This document shows, one piece after another, positions 17,338 to 25,110 of a stretch of DNA of 64,000 nucleotides. A model generated the notes under the pieces. The model made no database searches. It was not told the origin of the DNA and saw only the letters and a program-made list of their open reading frames with translations. This DNA comes from Kaistia defluvii (lineage in GTDB: Bacteria; Pseudomonadota; Alphaproteobacteria; Rhizobiales; Kaistiaceae), in contig NZ_JBEPSM010000001.1 of the NCBI RefSeq assembly GCF_040548815.1, forward strand, positions 1,054,001 through 1,118,000, read 5' to 3'. Positions within the stretch are counted from its first letter, which is position 1. Each line of letters opens with the position of its first letter. Position numbers and translations under genes: made by a program.

Positions 17338-18503
17338 CGACGCAGGGCGAACGGCTGCCGGTAGCGGGGCTATGCGCACTGGCGGTCGCCGGTTTCGTCA
17401 CCATCCTGACAGAGGCCCTCCCGGCTGGTCTGCTTCCGCAGATCGGGGGATCGCTGGGGGTAAGCGAGGCCATGGCGGGACAATGGATCAGTATCTACGC
17501 GCTGGGATCGCTGCTCGCAGCGATCCCGCTGACGGCAGCAACGCGAAGCTGGCGAAGGCGACCGCTCTTGCTCGGCGCCATCATCGGTTTCGCTATCGCC
17601 AATCTGATTACGGCCCTGACGACGAGTTTTATCGTCGCGATGGCGGCACGTTTCGTCGGCGGCGTATCGGCCGGCCTGCTGTGGGCGTTGCTGGCCGGCT
17701 ATGCTGTTCGCATGGCGCCGCCCAGCCTCGCTGGCAGGGCCATGGCCATTGCGATGGCGGGGACGCCGTTAGCGCTCTCCATCGGCATCCCGGCCGGCAC
17801 ATTTATCGGCAACCTCGCCGGTTGGCGACTGACCTTCGGATTGCTCAGCGTGATCGCGTTGCTGCTCGCTGGGTGGATCATCGCGAAGGTGCCGGATTTC
17901 GCCGGCGAGCCTGAAACGCAACGCCCTTCCTTAGCCCAGGTCTTTATGGTTCCGGGTGTACGCCCGGTGCTGGCGGTGACGCTCTGTTTCGTCCTGGCCC
18001 ATAACCTCCTCTACACCTACATCGCGCCACTTCTGATCAGCCATCGCATGACGGGCCAGATCGACAGTGTCCTTCTGGTTTTCGGGGGGGCCGCACTTGT
18101 CAGTATCGGTCTGACGGGCGTGTTGATCGACAAATGGCTGCAACCATTGACCTTCACCGGCATCGGCCTGTTTCTTGTGGCGGTCTTGATACTTGTGGTG
18201 ACGACCGAAGCACCCGTGGCGATCTACGGGGCCGCACTTCTCTGGGGACTGGCTTTTGGCGGGTCAGCGACGCTCTTTCAGACCGCATCTGCGCGTGCTG
18301 CCGGTCCTGCAGCCGACGCGGCCCAGGCGATGATCGTCACGGCATGGAACATCGCCATTTTTGGCGGAGCCGTCATGGGCGGCGTCATCCTCGAAACCGC
18401 AGGAGCAGGTGCGTTGTCGTGGGCAGGCATCGCCCTGCTTGTCGGCGCTACCGGATCATCGCTGTGCATGGGGCGCCGCGCTGGCGCAAAACGCATGATG
18501 TGA
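17334..18503 (+). CDS. MFS transporter (AraJ/DHA1-like)
   Basis: A 389-residue protein with about 12 transmembrane segments and an MFS motif-A-like loop (TAATRSWRRRPLLLGAIIG) between helices 2 and 3. The TEALPAGLLPQI sequence in helix 1 is typical of the AraJ/NepI branch of drug:proton antiporters in the inner membrane. The GTG start at 17334 overlaps the ABM gene's TGA (GTGA). The substrate is unknown; co-transcription with the ABM gene suggests a compound acted on by that enzyme or sensed by the LysR protein. Confidence 0.9.
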   Translation: MTTQGERLPVAGLCALAVAGFVTILTEALPAGLLPQIGGSLGVSEAMAGQWISIYALGSLLAAIPLTAATRSWRRRPLLLGAIIGFAIANLITALTTSFIVAMAARFVGGVSAGLLWALLAGYAVRMAPPSLAGRAMAIAMAGTPLALSIGIPAGTFIGNLAGWRLTFGLLSVIALLLAGWIIAKVPDFAGEPETQRPSLAQVFMVPGVRPVLAVTLCFVLAHNLLYTYIAPLLISHRMTGQIDSVLLVFGGAALVSIGLTGVLIDKWLQPLTFTGIGLFLVAVLILVVTTEAPVAIYGAALLWGLAFGGSATLFQTASARAAGPAADAAQAMIVTAWNIAIFGGAVMGGVILETAGAGALSWAGIALLVGATGSSLCMGRRAGAKRMM

Positions 18504-18888
18504 CAAAGCGCGGCGCAAGGCTTGGTCCGGACTATCGTATCATGCGGCGTTAGAGGGCTATAGCGTAGACGCCGTGCTCATCGTCGTCGGGGCGGCCCGC
18601 CAGCCTCCACCGTTGCACGCTGTGGCGCGACGGTCTGAATGATGGCTACTCAGTCGTCGCCGATTGCCGCGGGAACTTCAAAAGCAAATTTGGCTGCGAT
18701 TTGCCCCCCTGAAAGAAGCGGCCGCCCTCGACCACTAAATCAAGTTGGGATGTGCTCGTCCCCCACTGTAGATTATTCAGATGAACTGCCTGCGACGATC
18801 GAGGAATTTCCTATGCTCCCGTTGGGATTGGGCCCAGACTGGCAAGGAACGCCTCCCGTTCGTGATATGAGCGCGCTTGGTGTCATGT
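18504..18888. other. Intergenic stretch, no gene recognised
   Basis: Separates the converging MFS and MBL genes. A 97-codon open frame (18639-18932) runs through it but has no recognisable family, no good ribosome-binding site, and overlaps the 3' end of the MBL gene. Base composition is slightly more AT-rich than the flanks. No terminal inverted repeats of an insertion sequence were seen. Confidence 0.4.
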
Positions 18889-19728
18889 TCACTTCTCATA
18901 TGCGAGAGCATAGGTGTCGCCCGCCCGTTTGATGCCTGCGAAGCCGGGTTCCCCGAGATGCATGCCGGCGATCAGCAGCTGCTCGGCGGCGGCGCAGTCC
19001 AGCAGCTTCGTTCGTGTTTCGGCGGCGAGATGCGCATCCTGGTCGAATGCGATCGACACGTCAGGGCGCGGAACCTGAATTTGCGGGAAATGAACGATAT
19101 CGCCCCAGACCAGCAGGCTCTTGTCACCTGAATCGAACCGGTAGCCGGTGTGTCCGGCTGTGTGGCCCGGAAGCGGCATCGCCGTGACACCGGGCAGCAC
19201 CTCGCCGCCCTCAAAGGTGCGCAGCCGGTCGCGATATCCATCGAACACCTGACGCGCCACGAGGAAGTTGCCGCGGGCGCGCTCGGGCGCGCGGCTCAGC
19301 TTGCCGTCATCCTGCCAGAACGCGACTTCCCGATGGTGGGCGACAAGCTCGGCGTTCGGGAAGACGGCTGCTCCTGAAGCGTCCATCAGCCCGCCGACAT
19401 GATCGGGATGGGCGTGCGTCAGCAGGATCGCGTCGATCTCGCAAGGCTGGATGCCGGCAAGCAGCAGATTGGTTTTCAGTCGGCCGCCCCACTGCTTGAA
19501 ACCACCCCCTCCGGCATCGATCAGGACGGTGTGACCGCCTCCGCGCACAAGGTAGCAGTTGATATGGATCGAGGTATGATCCGTTATCCCCGCAATTTCC
19601 TGCAAACGGGTGGCATCGGCCGGGTCGATATTCGCGAGGAAATCGAAACTGGCGTGGAGATAGCCATCGCTGACGGCGGTGATTGTTAAGTCACCGAACT
19701 GTTGTGTGGGAGATGTAAGATTAGACAT
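18889..19728 (-). CDS. MBL-fold metallo-hydrolase (lactonase-like)
   Basis: A 279-residue metallo-beta-lactamase-fold protein. The binuclear metal motif is THAHPDHVGGL, with further ligands in PLPGHTAGHTGY, VWGDIVH and the late AGMHLGEPG. This layout is that of the AHL-lactonase/quorum-quenching-like branch, although many members hydrolyse other lactones or esters. The ATG at 19728 has TGGAG 6-7 bases upstream. It is the last gene of a three-gene minus-strand unit (20626 to 18889) divergent from a LysR regulator. It has no signal peptide, so it is cytosolic. Confidence 0.85.
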   Translation of the reverse strand: MSNLTSPTQQFGDLTITAVSDGYLHASFDFLANIDPADATRLQEIAGITDHTSIHINCYLVRGGGHTVLIDAGGGGFKQWGGRLKTNLLLAGIQPCEIDAILLTHAHPDHVGGLMDASGAAVFPNAELVAHHREVAFWQDDGKLSRAPERARGNFLVARQVFDGYRDRLRTFEGGEVLPGVTAMPLPGHTAGHTGYRFDSGDKSLLVWGDIVHFPQIQVPRPDVSIAFDQDAHLAAETRTKLLDCAAAEQLLIAGMHLGEPGFAGIKRAGDTYALAYEK

Positions 19729-19748
19729 CGGTTTCTCCAGGCATCCGC

Positions 19749-20075
19749 TCAATTTCGCGCGTGGATGCTCGACGTTTCATAGCCAAAGCAGCGAATGCGC
19801 GCGGTGAGGCCGGTATTGCGCCTTATGGCGTTGTCCAGCCCCTCCATGAACCGCTCCATGACCGGCGGCGTCCGAAAGGGCTCAAGGCGATATTGGATTT
19901 CTGCAAAGGCGGGGTGTCCCCGGCCGTGCCGGACAGCGACATAGACGATATGCACGTTCGCCAATGCGGCCCGGAGAACGCCGGTGCAGAGTTCGGTGCA
20001 TTGCTCCGTGAGGTCAGCCAGAGCTTCGTCCGGCGGCATCTTGTCCGCCGGAATGTATATCGTGACATTCGGCAT
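19749..20075 (-). CDS. Tautomerase-superfamily protein
   Basis: A 108-residue protein beginning MPNVTIYIP. After removal of Met, Pro-1 would be the catalytic base of the tautomerase superfamily. It is longer than the 62-residue 4-oxalocrotonate type and fits the group with an extended C-terminus. Such enzymes isomerise or dehalogenate small enols. It lies between the uncharacterised gene at 20081 and the MBL hydrolase, with gaps of 5 and 20 bases, so the three probably form one catabolic operon. Confidence 0.75.
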   Translation of the reverse strand: MPNVTIYIPADKMPPDEALADLTEQCTELCTGVLRAALANVHIVYVAVRHGRGHPAFAEIQYRLEPFRTPPVMERFMEGLDNAIRRNTGLTARIRCFGYETSSIHARN

Positions 20076-20080
20076 CGGTA

Positions 20081-20626
20081 CTACCGCGCTTTCCCGACAG
20101 CGGCGTCAACGTCATTCGTCAACTGCGCCGTCATCGGCGCATAGACATGGACGCCCTCCGGAAGATGTTCGATGTCAGGCACATTGCCGCGGCCGACCTT
20201 GGCGAGCCAGCGGTGTTCCGGGAACTTCTCCATAGCGACCGCCTGCATCGCATAAGGGGTGAGACCAAACCCGATCAGAGGTTCGGGGCCTGTTGCGCTC
20301 AACGCCAGATATTCGCCCTCACCAATGGCCGGCGCGCGGTCGATCCCGCCATAGAGGTTCCGGTGCCAGTCGGTGATGTGCTGTTGCCAGCGCGCGAAAT
20401 TGCCGCCGCCCTTATGGCGGTATTCCTCGCCCGTTAGTATGTCGAGGCCATCTATCGAATGAAGGGCGAGATAGACCGGGCAGCCACCGCTCAGCGCCTT
20501 GAAACGCTGCGAGGTATGGAAGCCGCTCACCGAAATGAGGGCTGGCAGCTTGTCCAGGCTGTAAAAGTCGTTCCATTCCGCTTCGCTGCCGGGATCGGCA
20601 AAGCTGCATTCCACCGTATAGATCAT
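20081..20626 (-). CDS. Uncharacterised protein, possible dimeric alpha/beta-barrel fold
   Basis: A 181-residue protein starting MIYTVECSFADPGSEAEWND. The N-terminal half (beta strand, helix containing WNDFYSLDKLPALISVSGF, then a strand with VYLALHSIDGL) resembles ferredoxin-like ABM/EthD domains. I do not recognise a specific family. It is the first gene of the minus-strand unit and starts 170 bases from the divergent LysR gene, with a perfect 9-bp inverted repeat between. A role in the same small-molecule pathway as the tautomerase and lactonase-like genes is inferred from context only. Confidence 0.55.
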   Translation of the reverse strand: MIYTVECSFADPGSEAEWNDFYSLDKLPALISVSGFHTSQRFKALSGGCPVYLALHSIDGLDILTGEEYRHKGGGNFARWQQHITDWHRNLYGGIDRAPAIGEGEYLALSATGPEPLIGFGLTPYAMQAVAMEKFPEHRWLAKVGRGNVPDIEHLPEGVHVYAPMTAQLTNDVDAAVGKAR

Positions 20627-20664
20627 CGCGCCACCTTCGACCGGAAGAGTGTCCTTCCAGTCTT

Positions 20665-20694
20665 GTCTATCGTTGATATCTTCTCACGATAGAC
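20665..20694. promoter_or_regulatory. Perfect 9-bp inverted repeat, probable LysR operator
   Basis: GTCTATCGT (20665-20673), a 12-base spacer, then ACGATAGAC (20686-20694). It sits in the 169-base AT-richer region between the divergent catabolic unit and the LysR gene at 20796, nearer the catabolic side. Position and symmetry fit a LysR recognition site with a T-N11-A-like core. Confidence 0.6.
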
Positions 20695-20795
20695 TGCAAA
20701 CCCGTGCCTATATATCGACAAGGGGTCATGCTTCAGTGATCTAATATCAAGGTGGCGGCAAATCGAATGCCGAACCATCCTGTCAGGAACCGTCA

Positions 20796-21695
20796 ATGCG
20801 CCGCAAGATTCCCAGCAATTCCGCACTCATGGCGTTCGAGGCATCGGCGCGTCATGGCAGCTTCGCCCGCGCGGCCGACGAACTGGCCCTGACCGAAGGG
20901 GCGATCAGCCGCCAGATAGGCCGGCTGGAAGCCTTCCTCGGCGTCACGCTGTTCGAGCGGATCGGCAATCGCGTGCGGCTTTTGCCGAATGGAGCGCGCT
21001 ATGCGGTTCAGGTGCGCGAGACACTCGACCGGCTGGAGCGTGACAGTCAATATCTTATGGGGCAGCCGAGCGACGGCGCGAGCCTCGACATCGCAATCCT
21101 GCCGACGTTCGCCACGCGTTGGCTCATCCCGCGTCTGAAGCCGTTCCAGGAGCGGCATCCGCATATCACCCTGCATCTTGCGGAACGGATGGAGCCATTC
21201 GTTCTCACCGGCAGCGGCTTCGACGCCGCCATCCATTTTGAGCATCCTGCCTGGACGGGAATGCGGACACACCGCTTGCTGCATGAGGTGCTAGTTCCGG
21301 TCTGCCATCCGGCGCTGATCAGGGACCGAGACCCTGCGGCAGCCCTCGATGCGCTGCCGCGGCTCCATCGCCGCCAGAACCCGGACGCCTGGCAACGCTA
21401 TGCGGAAGAAACCGGGATCGTGCTGACCCATCCTGCGGTTGGTGCCCGTTACGATCTTCACTCCATGCAAATCGAAGCCGCGTTGGCCGGTCTCGGCGTC
21501 GCGCTGGTGCCGCGCCTCTATATCGAAACCGAGTTGGCGGAGGGGCAACTGGTCGCGCCTTGGCCTGATGGGGAGTCGATCTCCAAGACCTTCTGCCTCA
21601 TCCTGCCGGAGCCGATCCGACTGAGTGAGGGTCCGATACAGCTTTTTGCAAATTGGTTGCTGAAGGAAGCGCGATCTTCAAATCCAACGCCTTGA
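20796..21695 (+). CDS. LysR-family transcriptional regulator (GcvA-like)
   Basis: A 299-residue regulator. The N-terminal helix-turn-helix (LMAFEASARHGSFARAADEL; TEGAISRQIGRLEAFLGV; LFERIGNRVRLLPNGARYA) is typical of the GcvA branch, followed by an effector-binding domain. It is divergent from the operon of the 181-residue protein, tautomerase and MBL hydrolase, and the 9-bp inverted repeat lies between. It most likely controls that operon in response to an intermediate of the pathway. Confidence 0.92.
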   Translation: MRRKIPSNSALMAFEASARHGSFARAADELALTEGAISRQIGRLEAFLGVTLFERIGNRVRLLPNGARYAVQVRETLDRLERDSQYLMGQPSDGASLDIAILPTFATRWLIPRLKPFQERHPHITLHLAERMEPFVLTGSGFDAAIHFEHPAWTGMRTHRLLHEVLVPVCHPALIRDRDPAAALDALPRLHRRQNPDAWQRYAEETGIVLTHPAVGARYDLHSMQIEAALAGLGVALVPRLYIETELAEGQLVAPWPDGESISKTFCLILPEPIRLSEGPIQLFANWLLKEARSSNPTP

Positions 21696-22058
21696 GGTCA
21701 ACCGCAGCCCAAGGCCCGCAGGCGGACAGATTAGGACACAAATCCCTCTGCCCATATCGTGAAGTCTTCGTCGCATCCGTGCATCATAGGGCTTAGCGAA
21801 CACATAGTTCTCTTCTTGGTCGCTCTTGGCCCGCCATTGCGCAATTCCCGCCCCTGTCCACTATCCCATCGGACGATATACACCCGCCACAGATTGCCAC
21901 GCGGGCTCTCCAGGCGAGACCGGTAGCGATGCGCGCCGACGCTTCGACTCCCGTTCCGTAGACTATCTTCCCAGCCAGATCCCGGGGTTGCATCCGTGAG
22001 GCGTTCTGTTGCCAACTGGAGGGCTTGTCCTTTCACGCGGAATGGAGCCGTCAGACCC
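21696..22058. other. Intergenic stretch, no gene recognised
   Basis: Between the LysR gene and the ADP-ribosyltransferase gene. The minus strand is open across part of it (21731-21993, ending MMHGCDEDFTIWAEGFVS) but no family or ribosome-binding site was recognised, and a decayed gene is possible. No clear promoter for the downstream gene was found. Confidence 0.35.
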
Positions 22059-22475
22059 ATGCCTGCTTCTGCCAGCATGTTCGCCCAGTCGTTCTTCCAC
22101 GGCACCCGGGCCGACCTGAGCCCGGGCGACCATATTGTCGTCGGGTACCAGTCCAACTTCGCAGACGGCGAGCGTCTGTCCTGGGTGTACTTCGCCGGGA
22201 CGCTGGACGCGGCGATCTGGGGCGCCGAACTCGCTGTCGGCGACGGGGCGGAACGCATCTACGTCGTCGAGCCGACCGGGCCGGTCATGGATGACCCCAA
22301 CCTCACCGACAAGAAGTTTCCCGGCAATCCGACCCTCTCCTATCGGTCCCGTGATCCGCTGCGGGTGATTGGCGAAGTGACCAAGTGGCAGGGCCATTCG
22401 GCCGAGCGGTTGCAGCAGATGAGAGACGGCCTAGCCCGCCTGAAGGCTGAAGGATCCGGCGAGATCATCGACTGA
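22059..22475 (+). CDS. arr: Rifamycin NAD+ ADP-ribosyltransferase (Arr family)
   Basis: A 138-residue enzyme matching Arr along its whole length: FFHGTRADLSPGDHI at the N-terminus (catalytic-site His), then YFAGTLDAAIWGAELA, RIYVVEPTGPVMDDPN and TDKKFPGNPTLSYRS. Arr transfers ADP-ribose from NAD+ to the C23 hydroxyl of rifamycins and inactivates them. The start at 22059 (MPASASMFAQ) or 22077 (MFAQSFFHG) cannot be separated; a TGGAG lies 11 bases before the first. It has its own orientation and no mobile element beside it, so it is likely an intrinsic chromosomal copy. Confidence 0.92.
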   Translation: MPASASMFAQSFFHGTRADLSPGDHIVVGYQSNFADGERLSWVYFAGTLDAAIWGAELAVGDGAERIYVVEPTGPVMDDPNLTDKKFPGNPTLSYRSRDPLRVIGEVTKWQGHSAERLQQMRDGLARLKAEGSGEIID

Positions 22476-22586
22476 ACAGGGTTGTCCCTACCCTGTCAGG
22501 TGGCCGTCCTAGACTGCTTTCGTTCGGCGACATCTTGTGATCTCGGGGGCCGGGAAGATGCAGGCGGGTAAGCCCGCCAGGAAAGA

Positions 22587-23879
22587 TCACCAGACGAGAA
22601 ACGCGATCGACGCGAGGGCCATGACGAAGGTGGCGAGCCAGCCGACGAGGAACATCGGCCTCGGCAAGGTGAGCCTTCCCATGATGCGCGGGTTCATCGC
22701 GATGATCATCATCACGGCCATCAAGGGCGCAGCCAGCAGGCCGTTCACCACCGCGCTCCAGTAAAGCGCCTTTATCGGATCGATCGAAGTGAAGTTCAGC
22801 GCGACGCCGCCCAGCGTCGCCACGGCGATGGTCGCGTAGAAGGCCTTGGCCTCCCGGAGGCGCCGGTCCAGCCCCTCGCGCCAGCCGAAGAGCTCGGAGA
22901 CGCCATAGGCCGCGGATCCCGCCAGCACCGGCACGGCCAGCATGCCCGTCGCCACGATCCCTAAGGCGAAGATCGCGAAGGTGAATACGCCGGCGATGGG
23001 GCGCAGCGCCTCGGCCGCTTGCGACGAAGTCTGGATCTCGGTCACGCCGTTGGCGTGCAGCGTCGCCGCCGTGGCGAAGATGATGCACAGCGCGATGGCG
23101 TTGGAGATGCCCATGCCGACCAGCGTATCGGTGCGAATGCGGGCAAGCTCCGGCCCGGCTTCGCGTGGCGCAATGCAGAGCGGCTTGACGTGGCGCCGAT
23201 GCAGTTCCTCGACCTCCTGCCCGGCCTGCCAGAAGAAGAGATAGGGGCTGATCGTCGTGCCGAGCACGGCGACCACGGCCATGGCCTGATCGGCCTTGAA
23301 GGTCAGATGCGGAACCAGCGTGCCGTAAAGCGCCTGGTCCCACGGGACATGCACCGCAAAGACCACCGCGACATAGGTGAACAGAGACAGCGTCGCCCAT
23401 TTCAGGATCGCGGCATAGCGGGCGTAGCTGAGGAAGGTTTCGAGCAGGATGCACGCTACGCCGAACAGCACCGCGTAAAGCCGCTCCGGGCCGCCGATCA
23501 GCAAACCCAATGCCGCGGCCATGGCGCCGATATCGGCGCCGAGATTGATGACATTGGCGATGACGAGAAGCAGAACCACGCCGCGCAGCAGCCAGGGTGA
23601 ATAGTGGCGACGCAGATTCTGGGCAATGCCGACACCCGTCACGCAGCCAATCCTGGCGCTGATCGCCTGGATGACGGCCATGAGCGGGAAGCTGAACAGC
23701 ATCGTCCAGGCAAGGCCGAAGCCGAACTGCGCGCCAACCTGGCTGTAGGTGGCGATCCCGCTCGGGTCGTCGTCGGCCGCTCCCGTGACCAATCCCGGGC
23801 CCAGCGAGCGCAAGACGCGTTCCGGGCCCTTGCCGGCTTGGCCAGGGAGCGGTTCATCTGGGTGCCTGGCCTGCGTCAT
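22587..23879 (-). CDS. Nramp-family divalent metal transporter homologue with altered metal-site motifs
   Basis: A 430-residue protein with about 11 transmembrane helices in the Nramp/LeuT-fold arrangement. The helix 1 metal-site motif is DPSG (in GAADDDPSGIATYSQVGA) where classical Mn/Fe transporters have DPGN. In helix 6, GTTISPYLFFWQ takes the place of the canonical region containing the metal-selecting methionine (MPHN). This places it in the Nramp-related branch whose substrate is not well established. The ATG at 23879 (MTQARHPDEP) has GGAGA about 7 bases upstream. It is divergent from the BrnA-like gene. Confidence 0.85.
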   Translation of the reverse strand: MTQARHPDEPLPGQAGKGPERVLRSLGPGLVTGAADDDPSGIATYSQVGAQFGFGLAWTMLFSFPLMAVIQAISARIGCVTGVGIAQNLRRHYSPWLLRGVVLLLVIANVINLGADIGAMAAALGLLIGGPERLYAVLFGVACILLETFLSYARYAAILKWATLSLFTYVAVVFAVHVPWDQALYGTLVPHLTFKADQAMAVVAVLGTTISPYLFFWQAGQEVEELHRRHVKPLCIAPREAGPELARIRTDTLVGMGISNAIALCIIFATAATLHANGVTEIQTSSQAAEALRPIAGVFTFAIFALGIVATGMLAVPVLAGSAAYGVSELFGWREGLDRRLREAKAFYATIAVATLGGVALNFTSIDPIKALYWSAVVNGLLAAPLMAVMMIIAMNPRIMGRLTLPRPMFLVGWLATFVMALASIAFLVW

Positions 23880-24025
23880 CCGACTTCTCCGGGCTGGCCT
23901 TTGGCCTTGTGGCTGCGCCGCCCTCTTCATAGACTGTCGCGCGGACGTCCGACATAGCCGTATTCGCGCCGTCGCATCGCATCTCGCGCCTTGCCGACGG
24001 CGGAGTGAAACCAAGGAACAAGACG

Positions 24026-24289
24026 ATGTCCCAAGACCGGCCCCGCCGCCCCCAGGACCCCTTCGCCGCCGCGGAGGCGGTGTTCGCCAAGAAGAAGCCG
24101 AGCGCACCGGATATCAAGACGAACGCGCTCCCGAATGTGCGGGAACAGGTCTCGCTCCGGATCGATCGCGACGTGCTCGAGCATTTCCAGGCTGAAGGTC
24201 CCGGCTGGCAAGATCGAATGAACGACGCTCTGCGCGCGGCTGCCATGGCCGATGGGTTGGGCGCGGGAGCGAACGACAGCGAGTCCTGA
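24026..24289 (+). CDS. BrnA-like antitoxin family protein (orphan)
   Basis: An 87-residue protein whose C-terminal half, VSLRIDRDVLEHFQAEGPGW followed by QDRMNDALR, matches the ribbon-helix-helix domain of the BrnA (DUF4415) antitoxin family. BrnA neutralises the BrnT RNase toxin and represses the brnTA operon. No BrnT-like toxin is encoded on either side: the flanks are an Nramp-like transporter and a non-coding stretch. The ATG at 24026 has AAGGA 8 bases upstream. It may be a solitary DNA-binding protein or counteract a distant toxin. Confidence 0.75.
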   Translation: MSQDRPRRPQDPFAAAEAVFAKKKPSAPDIKTNALPNVREQVSLRIDRDVLEHFQAEGPGWQDRMNDALRAAAMADGLGAGANDSES

Positions 24290-24665
24290 TCCTAGCCGCA
24301 CCGGCTATCGCCTCGAATATCTCAGGTCGAACGCCGCAGGCGCTCATACGCGCCAAGGACTGTCACAGGCGGTGCTTTGTGCACCCCGCCCCGCAAGCAT
24401 TGATCCTGACCACGCGCCGGGCGCCGCCGACGCGAACGCGCCACCCGGCCTGCGCGCAGGATCCTCCAGGCTGGGCACCTCCTCCCCCGCCGAGCTGACG
24501 CCGAGGAAAATCTGCAGACAAATGCGGTGACAACGTCTGGAACCAAATTCCCAGAGTGAAGTTGTTCATTCGATATGTCTAACAGAGCAATCCCGCTGAT
24601 AGGCAGCTCAACCCGGCAGGATTATCCACGCGATATTCTGCGCCGATATTGAACCGGAGGAAAAA
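24290..24665. other. Upstream region of the small secreted protein gene
   Basis: No gene recognised. The first 200 bases are GC-rich with no convincing open frame. The last 130 bases are AT-richer and hold the candidate EcfG promoter at 24540-24564 and, directly before the next gene, a strong GGAGG ribosome-binding site. Confidence 0.5.
24540..24564 (+). promoter_or_regulatory. Candidate EcfG (general stress response) promoter
   Basis: GGAAC at 24540-24544 followed after 18 bases by TT at 24563-24564 (context AGTT). This matches the alphaproteobacterial stress-sigma pattern GGAAC-N18/19-TT. It points at the secreted-protein gene, whose ATG is 102 bases downstream. Confidence 0.5.
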
Positions 24666-24989
24666 ATGAACAGCTTCAAGCATATTCTCGCCGCCAGTGC
24701 GGTGGCTATTCTCTTTGCGTCGCCGGCATTCGCTCAGGATGCACCGAGTGCACCGACCACCCCGACGGCGCCGGCCGCCAGTTCCAATCCGGGCGGCACG
24801 ACGAGCGGCACCGATTCCCAGGTCCAGATCAAGGACGAGGATGTCTTCGGCTATGACATCACGATGGGCGCTGCCAATCTGACCCCGGAACAGCTGCAGG
24901 CTGCCAAGAACACCTGCAATCAGAACGTGACGGCAGAGCCGCTGCGTTACTCGGCTGCAGTGAAGACGTTCTGCACGTCGATCCAGTAA
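24666..24989 (+). CDS. Small secreted protein of unknown function
   Basis: A 107-residue protein with a clear Sec signal peptide (MNSFKHILAASAVAILFASP, cleavage after AFA near residue 23). A Pro/Thr/Ala-rich stretch follows, then a short conserved-looking domain with two Cys (NTCNQN and TFCTS) about 17 residues apart that could form a disulfide in the periplasm. The ribosome-binding site GGAGG is strong. It is preceded by a candidate EcfG promoter and followed by an intrinsic terminator, so it is a single-gene transcript, perhaps stress-induced. I do not recognise the family. Confidence 0.8.
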   Translation: MNSFKHILAASAVAILFASPAFAQDAPSAPTTPTAPAASSNPGGTTSGTDSQVQIKDEDVFGYDITMGAANLTPEQLQAAKNTCNQNVTAEPLRYSAAVKTFCTSIQ

Positions 24990-25013
24990 TTCGCGTTCGA
25001 CGAAGTTAGTTGC

Positions 25014-25047
25014 GAAGCCCTGCCTCTGGCGGGGCTTCGTCGTTTTG
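25014..25047 (+). terminator. Intrinsic terminator of the secreted-protein gene
   Basis: CGAAGCCCTGCC (25014-25025), loop TCT, GGCGGGGCTTCG (25029-25040) with one T-G pair, followed by TCGTTTTG. A 12-bp stem with a T-rich tail. Confidence 0.85.
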
Positions 25048-25110
25048 TATTTGACCGAAACGAGCGCGCCGAACGGCTTACACTCAGATCGAAGGTCTAA
25101 GCCTTTCGAT

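Noticed and set aside
18639..18932. A 97-codon frame between the MFS and MBL genes
   Set aside because: No family, no convincing ribosome-binding site, and it overlaps the end of the MBL gene; no transposase motif was seen.
18889..19728. Naming the MBL protein an AHL lactonase (AiiA)
   Set aside because: The metal motif is shared by many lactonases and esterases; context (tautomerase, LysR) does not point to quorum quenching specifically.
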